A DNA stretch of 64,000 bases from Corynebacterium gerontici (GCF_003813985.1 NZ_CP033897.1:434001-498000), one strand, 5' to 3'; counted from the first letter of the stretch, positions 47,621 through 59,031 are shown. Notes: generated by a model from the sequence alone, not told the origin. Translations and numbers: made by a program.

Positions 47621-48894
47621 TGCGGGTACATCGTCTCTCGCCGATGGTGCGCATTGCGCAGTCATGCATCGCAGTGTTGGTGGTGCTGCTGGTGCGCGAA
47701 GATTTCCGTAGCTTCATACTCGATCACTTGAGCACCTGGTGGATTGCGCTGCTGGTGCTCCTAGGCTTGATCGCGGTGACGTGGGTGCTTTCTGGGATCT
47801 GGTGGCGCGCCACCAGCTTTAGTATCGGCGAAGAAATATCCTACGAGCACGGCGTATTCAGCAAAACCACCCGCAGTGCTCAACGTGAAAATATCCAGGC
47901 TGTGGATGTAGTGGAGCCATTTTTTCCAAGGCTCTTCGGCTTGGCTGAGCTGCGCATCGAAACCGCAGGCGGCGATGATTCCGTTATTGCCATTCGATAC
48001 CTCAGGCCCGCCCAAGCCCACGAACTGCGCAAAGAACTCCTCAGCCACGCAAGGCATGCTGGCGAAGATGCTATTGAAGGCGCCGCCGAAGATACCGATG
48101 CTCAATTACCGGGGCATAGAGATGCGAAGACCCAAGGCCATGCCCACGATGATCAAGCCGGTGACGCCGATGTCAGCATCCCTGTATCGCGAGCACTGCT
48201 TGGTGCCGGCTTGCAACAAGCCCCGCGCTTGCTCATCCTTCTGCTTGTTTTCTGGGCACTCGACCTGGCCAGCATTGGTCTGATCGCCATTGCCTTTAGT
48301 GTGGTGCCACCGCTGTTTCGCCACCTTGATCAGGCCTGGCAGATGAGACTTCGCTTTAGTAACACCCTCAACCTCACCTACGGCTTGGCTAATCGCTCGC
48401 ACAGTGACATACCCTTGCGCCGTGTGCACGCCGCGCGGATCAAGCAGTATCCGCTCTGGCGCTTCTTTGGCTGGTGGGAAGTCACACTTGCGGTATCCGG
48501 CTACACCGAAAACACCACGGTGTTGCCCGTCGGTACTCGTGAGGAGGTAGAGGAAGTGCTCCAGCGCATCTTCGGTAGGGACATGGATATCCATGCCACT
48601 TTCTCAAGCCCAAAGCAGGCTAAGTGGATCTCTCCAATCGACTGGAAGCAACAGCAAGTCGAGCTAGAACAAGAGCATGTGGTGCTGAGTTTCGGAAGGA
48701 TCGCGCCTCAAAGGGTGTTGCTCAACCGTGCTGATATTCAAGCCCTGGTGTTAAGCCGCGGTCCGGTGCAGCATAAGCTCGGCGTGTGCAACCTCGAGTG
48801 TGCGGTAGTGCATGGGCCGGTGCGAGCCAAGATCAGGGATCTGCGCACTGAAGATGCCCAGACGTTACTGGACCAGTTGCGGGCAGGGCGGTAG
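47620..48894 (+). CDS. PH-domain membrane protein, YdbT-like
   Basis: A 424-residue partner of the preceding gene. It has four transmembrane helices in two pairs (about 10-55 and 195-240) and at least two bPH2 domains. The repeated consensus is visible in RSAQRENIQAVDVVEPFFPRLFGLA, read in two parts, and in RRVHAARIKQYPLWRFFGW. Start ATG 47620 overlaps the stop of the YdbS-like gene by one base. It probably acts with it in the cytoplasmic membrane. A weak hairpin, GGGCTT / AAGCCC, follows at 48918-48933. Confidence 0.82.
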   Translation: MRVHRLSPMVRIAQSCIAVLVVLLVREDFRSFILDHLSTWWIALLVLLGLIAVTWVLSGIWWRATSFSIGEEISYEHGVFSKTTRSAQRENIQAVDVVEPFFPRLFGLAELRIETAGGDDSVIAIRYLRPAQAHELRKELLSHARHAGEDAIEGAAEDTDAQLPGHRDAKTQGHAHDDQAGDADVSIPVSRALLGAGLQQAPRLLILLLVFWALDLASIGLIAIAFSVVPPLFRHLDQAWQMRLRFSNTLNLTYGLANRSHSDIPLRRVHAARIKQYPLWRFFGWWEVTLAVSGYTENTTVLPVGTREEVEEVLQRIFGRDMDIHATFSSPKQAKWISPIDWKQQQVELEQEHVVLSFGRIAPQRVLLNRADIQALVLSRGPVQHKLGVCNLECAVVHGPVRAKIRDLRTEDAQTLLDQLRAGR

Positions 48895-49010
48895 GGCTAC
48901 GGCCACGGAGGGCTTTTGCTAAGCCCGGTATCCAAAAAATGCATGAGTCAGCTGCGCCCAAGAGCCGTTCCAGCTCCTCAGCGCTGAGCTGATCACCGGA
49001 ATCAGTGCGC

Positions 49011-50788
<1,778 letters not shown>

Positions 50789-50789
<1 letters not shown>

Positions 50790-51874
50790 CAGCGCCTTCT
50801 TTGGAAAAGAGTGAACACAATCAAGAAATAGGGCGCGCCGATAGCGGCGATGACTACGCTCACGGGGACGGGAACGGGCATGAAATGTGCGCCAACAACA
50901 TCGGCGATGATGGTTAAAAGCCCACCTACGATGCCTGTGAGCAGCAACGAAAGCGCGGTAATTTGACCTACCATCAAGCGAACAATATGTGGCACCACCA
51001 GTGCCACGAAGCCGATCAGCCCGGCCACGCTCACGGCGATGGCAGCGAGCCAGCAGCCCACGCAGATCAGCACTAAGCGGGTGCGTTCAACGTGAATACC
51101 ACTGGTGGCTGCAACATCTTCACCCAATGCAATAAGGCGCAAGGCGTTGATGCGAGCAAGCGCTATCGGCAGTGCCACCACCAGGCCTAGGGCGATGAGG
51201 CTGACGTCTGACCAACTTGCCCGCGATAGTGAACCGATGAGCAAATTATCGGCCCACACCACATCTTGGATGGGGAATCGGCGCACCATATAGGCCTCTG
51301 CTGCGCCTAGGAGCGTTTGCATACCAATGCCTACGAGTACTAGGCGGGCGGGATCTAAGTTGCCGCGCTTTGCCAAGAAGTACACCGCCATGGTGGTGGC
51401 TACGGCGCCGATAAAGACCACTACGGGCAAGAAGGCAATATTGTGCGTGATTAGAATCCAGATGAATCCCGCTGCGCCTGCACCCGAGGTCACACCGATG
51501 ATATCGGGGGCAACCAGATCATTTCTTGTCACGCCCTGAAAGATTGCGCCTGACATAGCAAGCGCCATGCCCACCAAAAATCCCAGCAGCAGGCGCGGCA
51601 GGCGAAGCCGAAACACCACGAACTCGGTCTTGGCATCGGCTTGTGACCATAGGGCAGTGAGCACGTCTTTGGCCGCTAGGGGCACATCGCCAATGGTCAT
51701 GGCGAATACCGCCACGGCAGCGCTCAGCCCCAGGGCAATGAGGATGAGCAGTGCCGTCGAGCCATGGAAACGAAAGCTCCACCACGAGGTGCTGTGCACG
51801 CGCCACGGGCTTTTGCCCAGCGGTGCGCCCGCTTTGGCCTGCGGTTTTGGGCGTTGCTTGGTTGTTGGAGTCAT
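50789..51874 (-). CDS. FecCD-type iron-siderophore permease (second)
   Basis: A 361-residue BtuC/FecCD permease with about ten transmembrane helices. Segments DVLTALWSQADAK, RLPRLLLGFLVGMALAMSGAIFQGVTRNDLVAPDIIGV (broken across the RLPR and GAIFQ motifs) and VVPHIVRLMVG are family-typical. Start ATG 51874 overlaps the stop of the other permease by four bases. It forms a heterodimeric channel with that permease, energised by the fused ATPase. Confidence 0.93.
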
Positions 51875-53040
51875 GACGCCACCTTCGAGGATTGGCGAGC
51901 AATAAGTATGAAAAATGGTGCACCGATCGCCCCCATAACGATGCTGGCCTCTAATTCGGCGGGAAATAATGCGAAGCGGCCGAGGATATCGGCGGCGGTG
52001 AGCATGGATGCGCCCACAAAGGCAGACAGCACGATGCCCCATTCCACCGATCCGCGCACCAGTGGGCGAACGAGGTGGGGAACTGCAAAGCCCACAAAAC
52101 CTATGGGCCCACAAATAGCCACGCTGGCACCGGCCATGGCCACCACCACGATTGAGGCGATCAGCCTAGTGCGTGCGGTGTGTACGCCGGCGGCTGCTGC
52201 GATGTCTTCTCCAAGGGCGAGCATGCCAATGCTGCGAGACATCAATATGCAGATCACCATGCCAGCTATGGCAAGGCCGATGGCCAGAGGGAAGTCTTGC
52301 AAGCGACGCCCGCCCACGCCACCGATCATGATGTAGCGAACCGTTTCACGGGTGTGATCATCGCTGTAGACCATGATGGAGGTCCAGGTCGTCATCACCG
52401 TGCCGCCGATCATGCCGGCAAGCACCAAGCGCACCGGGGAGGATTGCCCGCGAGTACCTTGGCCAATAAAGATCACCAACAAACCCGCCAATACTGCACC
52501 GGCGATGGCCATGAGGGTGAACTGTTCGGGGCTATCGGCACCGAAGAAGAACACCGCAGCAGTGATGCCGAATCCGGCGCCAGAAGATACCCCAAGCACG
52601 AAGGGGTCGGCCAAAGGATTACGGGTCACCGCCTGCATCACTGCACCGGCAACACCGAGGGTGGCTCCCACCAGCATGGCGATGATGGTGCGCGGGATGC
52701 GCATATCGCTAATCACCGTGTGGTTATAGCCATTGGCATCAGCACTGGTGAGCGCTTGAATGATCTGCCGCGGCGGCACCGATACCGAACCCAAAGACAC
52801 GCTAGCTACCGCCAACACGCAGGCCAATGCGGCCACCAAGACCAGTGCGGCCACACGGCTGATGGTGAAGCGCCCGGTCTTTGCTTGCGCGGCCGCGCCG
52901 GGGGTTGGGTCTTGAGCCTGCCCAGCCGGACCAGCTTGCCCAGCTTGCCCGGCCACCTCAGCCTGTCCGGCCTGTCCAGCCTGCTTTACCGCAGCCGTGG
53001 TGCTGCCAGTTCCTGCCGCGGATGTGCCGCGGGCCGTCAT
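51871..53040 (-). CDS. FecCD-type iron-siderophore permease (first)
   Basis: A 389-residue FecCD permease with about ten transmembrane helices. Motifs include MRIPRTIIAMLVGATLGVAG and NPLADPFVLGVSSGAGFG. The first 55 residues are an unusual Gln-Ala-Gly-rich low-complexity tail (repeats of GQAGQA with variants) that precedes the first helix and should lie in the cytoplasm. It overlaps the substrate-binding protein gene by four bases. Confidence 0.92.
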   Translation of the reverse strand: MTARGTSAAGTGSTTAAVKQAGQAGQAEVAGQAGQAGPAGQAQDPTPGAAAQAKTGRFTISRVAALVLVAALACVLAVASVSLGSVSVPPRQIIQALTSADANGYNHTVISDMRIPRTIIAMLVGATLGVAGAVMQAVTRNPLADPFVLGVSSGAGFGITAAVFFFGADSPEQFTLMAIAGAVLAGLLVIFIGQGTRGQSSPVRLVLAGMIGGTVMTTWTSIMVYSDDHTRETVRYIMIGGVGGRRLQDFPLAIGLAIAGMVICILMSRSIGMLALGEDIAAAAGVHTARTRLIASIVVVAMAGASVAICGPIGFVGFAVPHLVRPLVRGSVEWGIVLSAFVGASMLTAADILGRFALFPAELEASIVMGAIGAPFFILIARQSSKVAS

Positions 53041-54113
53041 GAATTCAGCGAGCCGATGTGCTTGTTCAGATCATCCAGCATGGAGTTTGCTTCCATGACG
53101 GATTCACCGTTCCACACCGCATTGACAAAGAAGGTCTGGTTATTTTTCACCGCGTTGAGCTTGTTCCACAGCGGATGGTTCTTGACCTTCTCCACGTTGG
53201 CCAAGGTGGCCTTGTCTTGATCGTCTTGCTCGGAAGGGTCGTCGTGGACTTGCACCACAACGAACATGATGTCGGCGTCGGCTTCGTTCAGGCGCTCCGG
53301 CGAAAGCGGGAAGGCCTCAATGGATTCGCCATTGGTGGCTGCCTTGGTGGCGGCAAGATCGAGGTCTTGGTTCTTGGGGCGCTTGATGCCCACCTGATCG
53401 AGAACACCACCGGCGAAGGAGCTCTTGGTGTAGATGATCAGGTTGTCGTTGCGGATGCGCAGCACGGAGACGGTTTTGTCTTTGAGGTAGTCGCCGTGCT
53501 TTTCCTTGAATTCATCTACGCGATCTTGATAATCGCTGAGCAGTTCTTCGGCCTTGTCTTCTTTGTTCATCACTCGGCCAAAGAAGCGAAGTGTGTCGTC
53601 CCAGCGGTGCTTGCGCTCGTCGCCGGATTCGATCACCACGGTAGGTGCAATGGCTGCGAGGGTTTCACGATTGTCGTCGTCTCGTGGGGTAGATGCCACG
53701 ATCACGTCCGGTTGTAGGGAAATAACCTTTTCGATATTCAGCTCGCGCTCATGAAGATCCGTCGCCTCATCTTCCTTGAGCTTTTTCACCACATCCGGGT
53801 AGGGATAGAGGTCGATTTCCATATTGGCAATGCCCACCGGGGTAATGCCCAGGGCCACCAGCGAGGTAATGCCCTTGGTGGAAACAAGACGTTGCGGCTG
53901 GTTCGGAATTTCAACGTCTCGTCCCACATCGTCGGTGAAGGTGCGGGTGCCGGAGGCGTTGTTGGAGGAGGCGTCGCTGCCTGAGCCTTGGGTGCCGGTG
54001 GTGTTAGCGCCCTTGCTGTCGTCTGAGCAGGCTGCGAGTACGGCGCCGCTCATACCGATGCCGAGCATTGCCAGGAAGGTGCGTCGGCTGACTGTCTTGT
54101 TGTGTTGTAACAC
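53037..54113 (-). CDS. Iron-siderophore ABC transporter substrate-binding lipoprotein
   Basis: A 358-residue FepB/FecB-type receptor. It has a Tat-type signal (SRRTFLAMLGIGMSG) with lipobox LAACS, a Ser/Asn/Gly linker, and a two-lobed periplasmic-binding fold (TFTDDVGRDVEIP, QRLVSTKG, ISLQPDVIVAS). It is the first gene of a four-gene operon. The GTG at 54113 follows AAAGGGGAT and gives a compact signal peptide. A DtxR-like box is 36-54 bases upstream, so the operon is probably induced by iron shortage. No siderophore synthesis genes are in view, so xenosiderophore or heme use is possible. Confidence 0.92.
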   Translation of the reverse strand: MLQHNKTVSRRTFLAMLGIGMSGAVLAACSDDSKGANTTGTQGSGSDASSNNASGTRTFTDDVGRDVEIPNQPQRLVSTKGITSLVALGITPVGIANMEIDLYPYPDVVKKLKEDEATDLHERELNIEKVISLQPDVIVASTPRDDDNRETLAAIAPTVVIESGDERKHRWDDTLRFFGRVMNKEDKAEELLSDYQDRVDEFKEKHGDYLKDKTVSVLRIRNDNLIIYTKSSFAGGVLDQVGIKRPKNQDLDLAATKAATNGESIEAFPLSPERLNEADADIMFVVVQVHDDPSEQDDQDKATLANVEKVKNHPLWNKLNAVKNNQTFFVNAVWNGESVMEANSMLDDLNKHIGSLNS

Positions 54114-54148
54114 AAGATCCCCTTTAAGTATTGATAGCATAACCTTTG

Positions 54149-54167
54149 TAAGGCAAGGGCAACCTTA
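54149..54167 (-). promoter_or_regulatory. DtxR iron box of the siderophore-uptake operon
   Basis: On the minus strand TAAGGTTGCCCTTGCCTTA matches the DtxR consensus TWAGGTWAGSCTWACCTWA at 16 of 19 positions. It lies close upstream of the receptor gene. From here to 54512 (about 345 bases) I see no gene, only a copy of the dispersed word. Confidence 0.7.
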
Positions 54168-54323
54168 GTAACGGGATTCATTCCTGACAAGCTCGTGGGT
54201 AATTTTATTCATCCCCCATTGCGCCCCCTTTCGTGCCAAAGATTTCAGCGCAGTATTCGGCACGATTTTCCAAGCACTCCGAGCATCTAAAACCCCAGGT
54301 GAAAGGGTTCAGTGCTGCTTTAT

Positions 54324-54335
54324 AGCTTTTCGACG
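54324..54335 (+). repeat. Dispersed 12-mer AGCTTTTCGACG (last copy in the window)
   Basis: It lies between the siderophore operon and mrr and is followed by TCCACCG. No further copy was found to the right. Confidence 0.8.
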
Positions 54336-54512
54336 TCCACCGCTCCCTACCCCTCTGCCCGCGCGGGAGGGGAGTGGTGCTGCGAGGTTCGCTCGGAGGG
54401 GGCCAATGAAATGGGTGAGTTTTCCCGTCTGTGCTGCAGCGATGGCAGTTTTCTTGGAGCTAGTTAGCAAACAAAATTGTTGTGTGAAACTTGAAGCGGT
54501 CGAGGTGCATTG

Positions 54513-55424
54513 ATGATTGACCAGTTCAGGCCGGCAGTGCTCAGAGTGCTGGCGGATGGTCAAGTTTGCAGTGTGAGTCAAATTTGCGCAGAAGCAGCTC
54601 AATACTTAAAGCTGAGCGAATCGGCTATGGCTGAGATCCTTTCCAGTGAGCAACTCCGCTACCGTAACCGCACGAATTGGGCATGTTCTTCGCTGTCCAA
54701 AGCTGGCCTGGTTAGCAAGCCTGAGCGCGGTTTGTATCAAATTGCTCAAGACGGCCGTACCGTTGATGCCCGAAACCTCACTTCCTATAGCGAGAAGGAT
54801 CTGCTTGAGTGGCCACGCTGGCAGGAATATCAACAGGAGATCGCAGAACGGAAAGCAAGCGAGCACCTCGATTCAGTAACTGTTCCCGTAAATGCGGATT
54901 ACGACCCGATCGAGCAGACAATCGAACTCGCCCGAATTCACAACGCCTCTACCGAAACTGAATTGCGCACCAAGCTGCAAGAGGGAACACCTACATTCTT
55001 TGAAAAAGCCGTCGTTGATCTGCTTTGGGCGATGGGTTATGGCGGACCGCACGGGGAGCGTGAGCACCTGGGTAAGTCTGGAGACGGAGGCATCGACGGA
55101 GTTATCCGGCAGGACGCGCTTGGGTTGAACAAGGTGTATGTCCAAGCAAAGCGGTACGCGGACGATAACCATGTGGGACGTCCAGCAATCCAGCAGTTCT
55201 ACGGCTCGCTCTCGAGCCGTGGCGCAGACCGCGGAGTTTTCATTACCACCTCCCGTTATTCCGATGAGGCGAAACGTGCGGCCGAAGACTACAAGACTGT
55301 CATCCTGATTGACGGCATCCGGCTAACCAAGTTGATGCTTGAGTACAGGGTTGGTGTGCAACCGGTACAACACTTGACCTTGTTTGAGGTGGACGAAGAC
55401 TATTTCGAATCTGAGCTCGACTAG
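54513..55424 (+). CDS. mrr: Mrr-type restriction endonuclease
   Basis: A 303-residue Mrr protein that in other bacteria cuts methylated DNA. It has an N-terminal winged-helix domain (about 1-90) and a C-terminal PD-(D/E)xK catalytic domain (about 150-290) with GDGGIDG (Asp195) and VQAKRY (Gln211, Lys213), the D-QxK variant typical of Mrr. The catalytic residues are intact. Start ATG 54513 follows GAGGTGC. It is the first gene of the defence island and may restrict DNA modified by foreign methylases; note the methylase hsdM downstream. Confidence 0.9.
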   Translation: MIDQFRPAVLRVLADGQVCSVSQICAEAAQYLKLSESAMAEILSSEQLRYRNRTNWACSSLSKAGLVSKPERGLYQIAQDGRTVDARNLTSYSEKDLLEWPRWQEYQQEIAERKASEHLDSVTVPVNADYDPIEQTIELARIHNASTETELRTKLQEGTPTFFEKAVVDLLWAMGYGGPHGEREHLGKSGDGGIDGVIRQDALGLNKVYVQAKRYADDNHVGRPAIQQFYGSLSSRGADRGVFITTSRYSDEAKRAAEDYKTVILIDGIRLTKLMLEYRVGVQPVQHLTLFEVDEDYFESELD

Positions 55425-55662
55425 GCGGTATTAGGCATATGGAGGCGATGAAAACGTAAAATCTGCCTCTGTTCGTCTTGCTATGGAACCATATGTAAAT
55501 AGCTCGGCGGGAAGAACTCAGACTACTTTCCCTCACTGAGGTATGTGAACCTAACGGTATCTGCTATTACATTGGAAACATTCGATCCGTCGGAAGCTCA
55601 GGTCTCAAACTGTGTCAAAAACCAGGTTCCCCACTCGTCGCAAAGTTTAGGATGTTCAGGAA

Positions 55663-57330
55663 ATGCCCGATATTAATTACCTAAGTCAATTAAGGGATGT
55701 AACAAATGAAGGTCACTTTAGCTTCGCTTCCAAGAAGGCCAAACAAGCGTTGAGCTTAAGCGAAAAGGCATTCGATGACCGGGATCTTTCGCTTGCGAGA
55801 GCCGCCGCGGAGAAAGCTCAATCCGCAGAAGACGAAAGCCTCAAGGAATTACACCATTCATTGCAAGAGGTCCACCCGTCGGCTGCAACGCATCTGATTT
55901 GGGGTGAACGGCATACGGAGCTACAGGAATTTAAGCCACCTAAGGGCATGCGTTATTTTTCTTGCTCACGCGGTGCGTGGATTCTTGGGGTGTTTGGTAA
56001 AGGTGCTGCTTTGGGGCAGATCGCAGCTTTAAAGTATTTCAACAAGTACGTAAGGTGGGCTGCCGCTCGTCTGATCAAGGTTGAAGTTTTCGATGTTGTT
56101 TCGATACTAGAAGATGAAAGGTCTAGTTCTCGAGAAATTAGTCAACTCGAACTCAGCAGGTTAACAGCCATTCAGACACGGATGCTTTGGATCGCCGATG
56201 AGATCACTATATCTGCGGGGGAGTGGGTCGATGAAAACCTTCCGCACTGTGCAGATTCCCTTGGGGCAGGAATCATGAAGATTGCAAAAGAAAATCGCCG
56301 TAGTGTGCGTGAAAGACTGATTCGAGCTGCAGAGCAGAAGTCGTGGAAGATTGAAGAGCCAATTAGCAAGATTCATTTGAGGGGTCTCCCGGAGGGCCTG
56401 ATCTCTGAACTAACTGCTAAGCCGATGGTTCTTAATGAGGAAAATCTGAAAAATGCCCTGCTTGGTGACGGGCCTGCTATAACTCCGTTCGTTCGGATTC
56501 AGGAAGACACCTGGGTGCTCGGCTTTTCGGAGTGGCTTCAAAATTGTGATGATTCAATCATCAGGATTGTGATGAGAAAATCCCCTAGTCATCACAGTGG
56601 CAAGGTTTTCGAAGACATCACCGCAAAGTTGCTCTCAAAGTGGGGACCTACTGGCATGGATTGGAATTCCTCAATAGAGATATTTAAATCCGGGAGAGAA
56701 GGTGGGCGCGACGAAGTCGATATTTTCGCTGTGGCTGAAGACGCAGTGTTTTTAGGCGAGTGTAAGGCCAATAGGCTTTCGGAAAATAATTCAAGTGTCG
56801 GCGCTTCGTTTGAAACTGTCGTAAAAGAAAAGGCGGCTGACCAATTGGCGACTCGAGTGAGTCACTGGGGCAGTGGTTATAGGCCGAGGTTAGGACAAAC
56901 TCACTACCCCGATGCTGTCCTTGGGTTTATTGTTGCATTTTCTAGCTATGGTGGGCTGCCGTGGCAGTCGGAGAGTTTGAAGCGGAATGTACAACAGCTG
57001 AGTTTCCCAGTGTTTCCTTTGCACTCCCTGATCATGGCTGTAAGCATTCTAGGTACCGCGCAACAGCTAAAACGCTATCTCGAATACCGGAGCGAATGGT
57101 TATTCAAGGGAATGCAAAACTTAGACGAACTTGAGTATCTGATGGGATTTCTCGGCGATTCTAACTCGCAAGCTGCTAAAACCCCGGAAGGCGCAGTGCC
57201 CTTCTACAGGCAGTATGACCTAAACGCTGAAGGGCGTTTTCTCGATCCGAAGGATTATGAGAACGCTTCTGATTGGAAAAAACAATGGTGGGAAGCGATT
57301 AAAGAGCATTGTGTCGCAGTTACTCCCTAA
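55663..57330 (+). CDS. Unrecognised protein with a PD-(D/E)xK nuclease-like core
   Basis: A 555-residue protein I cannot assign to a named family. Residues about 18-70 are helical and charged. Around 305-375 there is a plausible nuclease core: Glu317 in GKVFEDI, Asp353 in EVDIF, and Glu366-Cys-Lys368 in LGECKANRL, the E-D-ExK pattern of PD-(D/E)xK enzymes. The remaining parts are mixed alpha/beta. Codon usage is less biased and more A/T-rich than in the chromosome core. It lies between mrr and an hsdR remnant, so a defence role is likely, but this is inference. No transmembrane segment is convincing. Confidence 0.6.
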   Translation: MPDINYLSQLRDVTNEGHFSFASKKAKQALSLSEKAFDDRDLSLARAAAEKAQSAEDESLKELHHSLQEVHPSAATHLIWGERHTELQEFKPPKGMRYFSCSRGAWILGVFGKGAALGQIAALKYFNKYVRWAAARLIKVEVFDVVSILEDERSSSREISQLELSRLTAIQTRMLWIADEITISAGEWVDENLPHCADSLGAGIMKIAKENRRSVRERLIRAAEQKSWKIEEPISKIHLRGLPEGLISELTAKPMVLNEENLKNALLGDGPAITPFVRIQEDTWVLGFSEWLQNCDDSIIRIVMRKSPSHHSGKVFEDITAKLLSKWGPTGMDWNSSIEIFKSGREGGRDEVDIFAVAEDAVFLGECKANRLSENNSSVGASFETVVKEKAADQLATRVSHWGSGYRPRLGQTHYPDAVLGFIVAFSSYGGLPWQSESLKRNVQQLSFPVFPLHSLIMAVSILGTAQQLKRYLEYRSEWLFKGMQNLDELEYLMGFLGDSNSQAAKTPEGAVPFYRQYDLNAEGRFLDPKDYENASDWKKQWWEAIKEHCVAVTP

Positions 57331-57640
57331 GGTTACTGAGTAGCGAGCGATGAGTGATGCCGAGGCGCCAGCAAGCAGGACAAGCTCAAACTGGCCAGCG
57401 AGGTATTTACTCCCATGACCGTTATAGCGAAGTTCTTCATGTAAGGTGCAAGTACCCGGCCAGCCTTGCAGTTTAACGGCGTGCGGGGCGGTTTATATCT
57501 GACTGTAGGTGCTGGAATGGCTGCCCACTGTCAAGGTTGAGCATCAGGTGATCGAGAGGGGCTCGCAATCAGGACCGGGGCAACGCTGGCGTCCCATCGG
57601 CACAGATCCCCTCTGAGCACGTGATTAGATTGGTTCAATT
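57331..57640. other. Stretch without a recognisable gene
   Basis: About 310 bases after the PD-(D/E)xK gene. No reading frame on either strand resembles a protein I know. It may hold further eroded sequence of the island. Confidence 0.4.
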
Positions 57641-58090
57641 TCATTCTAGTCTATTGAGCCGTTCGTAGATTAGCGGAAGCAGGATGCGATCGACCTCTGC
57701 CTTGAGCCCTTGCAATTTCTTGTCCGCATACATGGTGTGTAACAGGGCTGATCAAATTCGGTCTGGTACTCATCGGCCACCAATAGCAATTGGTTCTCGC
57801 CCGTAGCGAAACGCTCAGGCAGCTCCGACTCAGGGAATTCGTTGAGCTGCTCCTTTGTAAACTCTGTGCCCTCATCTTCAACAACTCAGGAAAAGGTACC
57901 GAGCACGCCGAGATCGGTGTATTTCTCAGGCCCGATGTAGTCGCGGAAGGCAAAATATCAGCACACCGCGTGGAGGAGGGAGCCAGTAATCAGAATGGCG
58001 TTCGCATTGCCGCCAATTTTGTGGGCGCTGTTGGCTCGAAAGTGCTCGATCATGATCTCGGCCTTTTGCCACAAGCTGTACGGGCGCGGG
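57641..58090 (-). pseudogene. Remnant of a type I restriction subunit gene (hsdR)
   Basis: On the minus strand this translates into HsdR-like sequence, starting near PYSLWQKAEIMIEHFR and passing through SELPERFATGENQLLLVADEYQTEFDQP, read in parts. Two in-frame stop codons interrupt it (after LLHAVC and after LGTFS). A frameshift follows EFDQP, after which the other frame continues LLHTMYADKKLQGL and then LKAEVDRILLPLIYERLNRLE to a stop at 57641-57643. The VQTLSRLNR segment normally found here is missing, so an internal deletion is likely. It is not part of the intact hsdR at the right edge, which is on the opposite strand. Confidence 0.8.
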
Positions 58091-58319
58091 CTAAAATGCT
58101 GGAAATTGGGCCGGAAGTGAATAATTGGGCAAGGATTGCCTGCGAGTCTCGGTAGGTTTCCTATTCATCCGCGAACCTCCGGCTAAAGTGACTTTGAGTG
58201 CTTGCTCTGTATTCCAAAGCAACTGTTGGCTATGGGATGCAAGTTAGAATCCGGATTGACGCAGGCTGATACGAGAACTGATCCGCCGCCGATACGGCGA
58301 TGGCAGTTAGGAAGGCGAC

Positions 58320-58700
58320 ATGGAGTTCGAGGAGTTCTATGCCATGCACTTTAGCCCCTTGTGTCCAGGGGAAAACCGATATGAAGGCATGCGTAACTTG
58401 CCGGGCGTGGTCGTTAACTCTCGGTTGGCTTATACCCAGAAGAAGACTGGTGATGATTACGCCTTCACCAAGTCCACTCAGTTATCGATGACCAGCGGCA
58501 CCAGATCTTTCGATTCCCAAAAGGTGAGTCACATTCTTGATGGTGAGTTTGATTCGGTGGAAGCGATTGACCGTTTATCTGAAAAGATCAAACAAACTTC
58601 ATCTGCGACGATTGAACGCGATGGGTCTGGGATTGTGGAAGATCATGTGCGAACGGATCCTGCTGTTCTAGATGGACTTCAACAACCTAGGCAAGCAAAT
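58320..58700 (+). CDS. Unrecognised reading frame, probably a gene remnant
   Basis: The frame opens at ATG 58320 after AAGGCGAC and encodes about 125 residues of natural-looking protein (for example SVEAIDRLSEKIKQTSSATIE). It then appears to decay and merges with the frameshifted HTH gene; the open frame formally continues to 58919. I cannot name the family. It may be the 5' part of a gene whose remainder is lost. Confidence 0.35.
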
Positions 58701-58845
58701 CTTCATTACCTTAGGCGAAGGCACCCACACGAGGGCAATCAAGTTCACGAACTCATGAAATGGAAACAAAGTCACCGAGATTGGCAACAGTTATCCAGCC
58801 CTGTACGGATGAGCGTGGACCAAGACTTGAAAGGTCAACAAAACG

Positions 58846-59031
58846 CGAGCCTGTCATATAGCCGCTATGGAAACTTCTCAGAGACAAGGGCTGGAAAAGG
58901 GTCTCCAAGAGGCAGCTAAAATTAGTCCTTCTACCATCGACAAACTCGCTAGAGACGAGGACGTTACGACAGCCCTCCTCACCAGCATCTGCAATGCCCT
59001 TGTCCGTCGGATCGGGGTTTTTGCGAAGTGA
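58846..59031 (+). pseudogene. XRE-family HTH regulator, frameshifted twice
   Basis: Three frames together give a protein like small Cro/C1 regulators: SY, then KPLWKLLRDKGWK, then KGLQEAAKISPSTIDKLARD, then EDVTTALLTSICNAL. The breaks are at ATAT-AGCC (about 58859) and at the AAAA run at about 58894. Each can be repaired by adding one A. It ends at the TGA at 59029-59031, 43 bases before hsdM. It may be a true pseudogene or two sequencing errors in A-runs. Such regulators often control restriction-modification operons. Confidence 0.65.

Noticed and set aside
48900..49010. Minus-strand frame after the double ATPase giving SAEELERLLGA-like sequence
   Set aside because: Short, with no start signal, and out of frame with the ATPase; too weak to call a gene or remnant.
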